The position numbers and the translations under genes are program-made. From the NCBI GenBank assembly GCA_003254885.1, contig QANT01009214.1:1-64000 (forward strand): a stretch of 64,000 nucleotides of DNA, in the 5' to 3' direction. The notes beneath the pieces are model-generated. The model searched no databases. It was not told where the DNA came from and saw only the letters and a list, made by a program, of their open reading frames with translations. Shown one piece after another: positions 61,093 through 64,000 of the stretch (within the stretch, counting starts at the first letter, position 1; the number at the start of each line of letters is the position of its first letter). The DNA comes from Purshia tridentata (taxonomy: Eukaryota > Streptophyta > Magnoliopsida > Rosales > Rosaceae).

Positions 61093-61665
61093 CATTTTAT
61101 AACTTGGAAGAAAAATCATCAGTCCTCCAGCATATTCTGAGTTATGGTAAATGTAGGATGATTTAACCATCAATTGTGTAATTATGTAATTAGGTGTTTT
61201 TTCTTAAGTGACTGTGATGCACACTTCACACTTATATAAAAAGCTGTATGATTCCTAGAAATATTCCTAAAAATTATTATCATATGCTATTTTCTGTTAT
61301 GTAAGACATTAAAGGCATGATGAATTTTCAGTTCAGTGGGCTGATAAGAAGCAGAAAGAATGAGGAATTCAAAAGGGAAATTCGATTAGAGCAATGGGCA
61401 AAATTTTAAATTTATCAATATTATTATTCTTTGAACCAAAAGGTCCAAAACCATCAATTATCACCGAAGGACATGCCTATGTAGCTACAAACTAAATCGA
61501 AACCCAAAGAAGCAAAACCCCAAAATATTATTAAATAAAAATGCACATTTGTTGCTGCCACAAAAGGTGTCATTCCTCTGCAGCCAAATGGTGAATGAAT
61601 GAATGGATGGTAGCTGCTGCTAATGAAGGAGATTGGTGCAAGAATTGATGAGATGTGAGTGATGA
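61093..61665. other. Intergenic, invertase 3' flank
   Basis: AT-rich flank with no gene seen. Confidence 0.5.
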
Positions 61666-63635
61666 TCAAATCTGGTCTAGTGGGAAAGGGTGAATGAATG
61701 CTGAATTGAGCTGCCAAATCTTGAGTGTGGCCTTCACATTCACTCCTGTGGCATTGTTGAACAAAAATAGCCTTGCTGCTCCATATATTGCCTCTGTTGG
61801 ATAAATCCTTGATGTAATCACTGTCCTACCTCCTTGCCCAAAGCTTTCCACTATGGAATGATCAACCTGCACATTCCAAAACCCACTCTTATATATACAT
61901 GTCTAAGTGCTACCTACCTACAATTTTCAACAACCGCTTTTGATTTTTCACCAATATTACAGAAGATCATAAAGCTTATAAGCAAAGTAGAGACTCTCAC
62001 CAATACTCTTGCAGACAATTTTTCACCATCCAACACAGGAACTTCGCTCCCATAAACTTGTTTAAACACATCAGGAGCCTTGGATGACCTGCATTCATTA
62101 GCAACATGTAAGAGTAAGACCAGTACACTTCACAATTTGACAAGTTTTTATGGGCCATCTTAACATTATTGAAGATGCAAACCTTGATTCGTCTGCACAG
62201 AAATAAGTTGTGACCACCCCGTCAGTGGAGTTGGCAAGGTTGAAATAGATTGGGGTTCGCTCAGAAAGAGTTTCATCTGCAATCACCAGAATGCCAAATG
62301 GTCCATATGTGCTCCTATCTACAGCACCATCACCACAGCCTACACTGCCATTCACTGTCTCCTCTGTGTCCAATGATTCTATTTCATACTCCACGAATAT
62401 ATCCAACTATATAGACCACAAAAACAAATGTTAGTCATAAATAGAAAAATATGTTTGATTATATTATACAACAAAAAATTGCATATGTGCTAATCATGTT
62501 CAAACATTACTAGACAATAGACAAACAAACCTGTGTAGCTGTTCCAACATGCAGTTCCACAACAGTTCCGGGTTGAACCAAGACATCACTGAACTCGGTA
62601 CTGTTCAATCTCAATGCCTCAATCTCTTCCACTGGCCATTGAAGTAAATTGGTTCCAGTTTTATTGTCAAACAACACACTCCTTGGAATAGTCTGAATAT
62701 TTGTTATTAGACTATCAATCTCAATCTGAACTATTAATTAAATAATACGAATCATTAATCATATCAAAATGATCATACCTGAACGGACGCCCAACCTTTC
62801 TCCAAGTCATCGGTTTCAGTATCAGTTTCATTTATCCAACCCCACAGAATCCTTCTCTCCTTGTTTTGGTCATAAAATGTCTTTGATGCATAGTATCTTC
62901 CATAGTCATACTTCAACCCAATACCCACATCCAAAACCGGGTTATCGGGTACCCATGTGTTATTCTCTACAAAATAAGTCCCTAGAGCATAGTGATCCAC
63001 TTTAGTATCATCCAAACTAGCCTTTAACACATGCTTAACACTTGCATCATTCACGGATGTCTCCAAACCCTTTGACCCGTTTATAGCAACCGGGTAAAAG
63101 TCCACACACTCCCACATACCAGTACCCGGAACCGCATGCAAGACCCCATCCAACAGCTCATACTCTATAAAATCAGTTGTGGTGTATACAATTGAAATGC
63201 CAGTTGTGTTGGCCTTTGACCCAAGGGTGATACGCCATTTACCATCGGGTCCAATCCACGCAGTGGTGGGGTCACGAAAATCTGTGGACCCAATTCCGGG
63301 TGGGGGAGTCAAAACCGGGTTACCCGAGTACTTGACCCAATGGAGAAGGAGGGGATCAGATAGGTTGGCAGGGTAGGCAAGGTTTTGGACCTGCACAGAA
63401 TCAGTGGTGCTCCCAGTGTACAAAATTACGATCTGACCATTAGGGAGGAGTGTGGCGGACCCGGTCCACACACCGTTGGCATCGTACCATTGATCGGGGA
63501 CCATCGCGAGGGGGAGGTAGAGCCAGTGAATCAGGTCCGTCGATACTGCATGGCCCCACGTGATGTTGCCCCACACAGCAGAGTCCGGGTTGTACTGGTA
63601 GAAGAGGTGATACCATCCCTTGTAAAACAATGGAC
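61666..63635 (-). CDS. Soluble acid invertase (vacuolar beta-fructofuranosidase, GH32), partial
   Basis: Five exons are in the window: 62779-63635, 62531-62692, 62183-62406, 62001-62088 and 61666-61866, all GT-AG and in frame, giving 509 aa to the C-terminus. The 5' end (signal/propeptide exon and the tiny DPN exon that holds the nucleophile Asp) lies beyond the right edge. Seen here are [20 protein letters not shown], the transition-state FRDPTT motif, the acid/base motif MWECVDFYP and the beta-sandwich module ending [25 protein letters not shown], with Val where cell-wall invertases have Pro, marks the vacuolar class, which splits sucrose at acidic pH to drive turgor and hexose supply. All visible catalytic residues are present and the frame is open. 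Confidence 0.93.
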
Positions 63636-64000
63636 CTACACAAAATAAAAAATATTAATTATAATTATTAGTTTTTATTACATATATATTAATAAGATCA
63701 ATCCTGATTCCCGAACAAAACGTGATCAAGATGGATGTGAGAAACAATGTGGGTCCCCCCATAAATACACACCTAATTTGAATGGTGGGTATAGCCGTAT
63801 AGGTGGTAGATGGGCACATGCCAAATTGTTTTGGGGAGCTGGAACTTACTGGACTAATCACATCTAGAAAGGGCCACCATCACAAATAGTTGTGTGGGTC
63901 TGCTTGCCACATGGCAAATTTGTATTGGATGATACATGTTTGGGGAGGGTACAAGTGGGCCCCTGGGGTGTCCATGTGTTCATCTTATCATGGTTTCGTT
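63636..64000 (-). other. Invertase intron, cut by window edge
   Basis: This is the intron upstream of the large GH32 exon (acceptor TGTGTAG at 63636). I looked for the 9-nt DPN mini-exon between splice sites and did not find one, so it probably lies outside the window. Confidence 0.6.

Noticed and set aside
63636-64000. Invertase DPN mini-exon
   Set aside because: No 9-nt sequence coding for the motif lies between an AG and a GT on the gene strand in this stretch. It is probably outside the window.
1-64000. LTR retroelements and CRISPR arrays
   Set aside because: No paired long terminal repeats, no reverse-transcriptase or capsid reading frames, and no regularly spaced repeats were seen.

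Overview
The window looks like nuclear DNA from a eudicot plant. It is AT-rich, the genes carry short GT-AG introns, and every recognisable product belongs to a land-plant family. The gene content (secreted pectin and cellulose enzymes, EFR/Xa21-type receptor kinases, a VND-type NAC) and the style of the MITEs suggest a woody rosid, perhaps Rosaceae. That is an impression, not something I could test. A few N characters inside homopolymers and one N between two copies of the same sequence point to a draft assembly.

Layout. (1) 0-15 kb: two tandem pectin methylesterase inhibitor genes (+ strand) are interleaved with leucine-rich-repeat receptor kinases (- strand). One kinase has a single in-frame stop, one appears functional but is disturbed by an assembly duplication, and one is only a duplicated last-exon fragment. 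Two short 3' relics of the inhibitor gene lie beside kinase 3' ends, so inhibitor and kinase have been duplicated together. (2) 15.9-17.7 kb: a six-exon Jagunal-like ER membrane protein gene (169 aa), assembled here from small exons. (3) 18.4-32.6 kb: four tandem GH9 endo-beta-1,4-glucanase genes, all on the - strand. A, C and D read intact (532, 512 and 510 aa). B is a pseudogene whose upstream region is split by a ~1.1 kb inverted-repeat transposon. (4) 36.2-42.2 kb: two tandem type-I pectin methylesterases (+ strand; 528 and 522 aa), each with an inhibitor-like pro-region. (5) 47.6-50.3 kb: a VND-like NAC transcription factor (342 aa) with a probable 5'UTR intron. (6) 53.8-57.0 kb: a nine-exon SKU5-similar cupredoxin protein with a GPI-type tail (593 aa, - strand). 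(7) 61.7-64.0 kb: a vacuolar-type acid invertase (GH32, - strand) that runs off the right edge.

Most of these genes act on the cell wall or apoplast: inhibitors and esterases set pectin methylation, GH9 enzymes cut beta-1,4-glucan, SKS proteins sit on the outer membrane face, VND-type NACs switch on secondary-wall programmes, and invertase supplies hexoses during expansion. Whether this neighbourhood is more than chance plus tandem duplication cannot be told from one window.

The stretches between genes hold MITEs, a tRNA-derived SINE candidate, microsatellites, small tandem duplications and an unexplained cluster of perfect palindromes near 0.76-0.97 kb. I saw no CRISPR array, rRNA, convincing tRNA or LTR retroelement.
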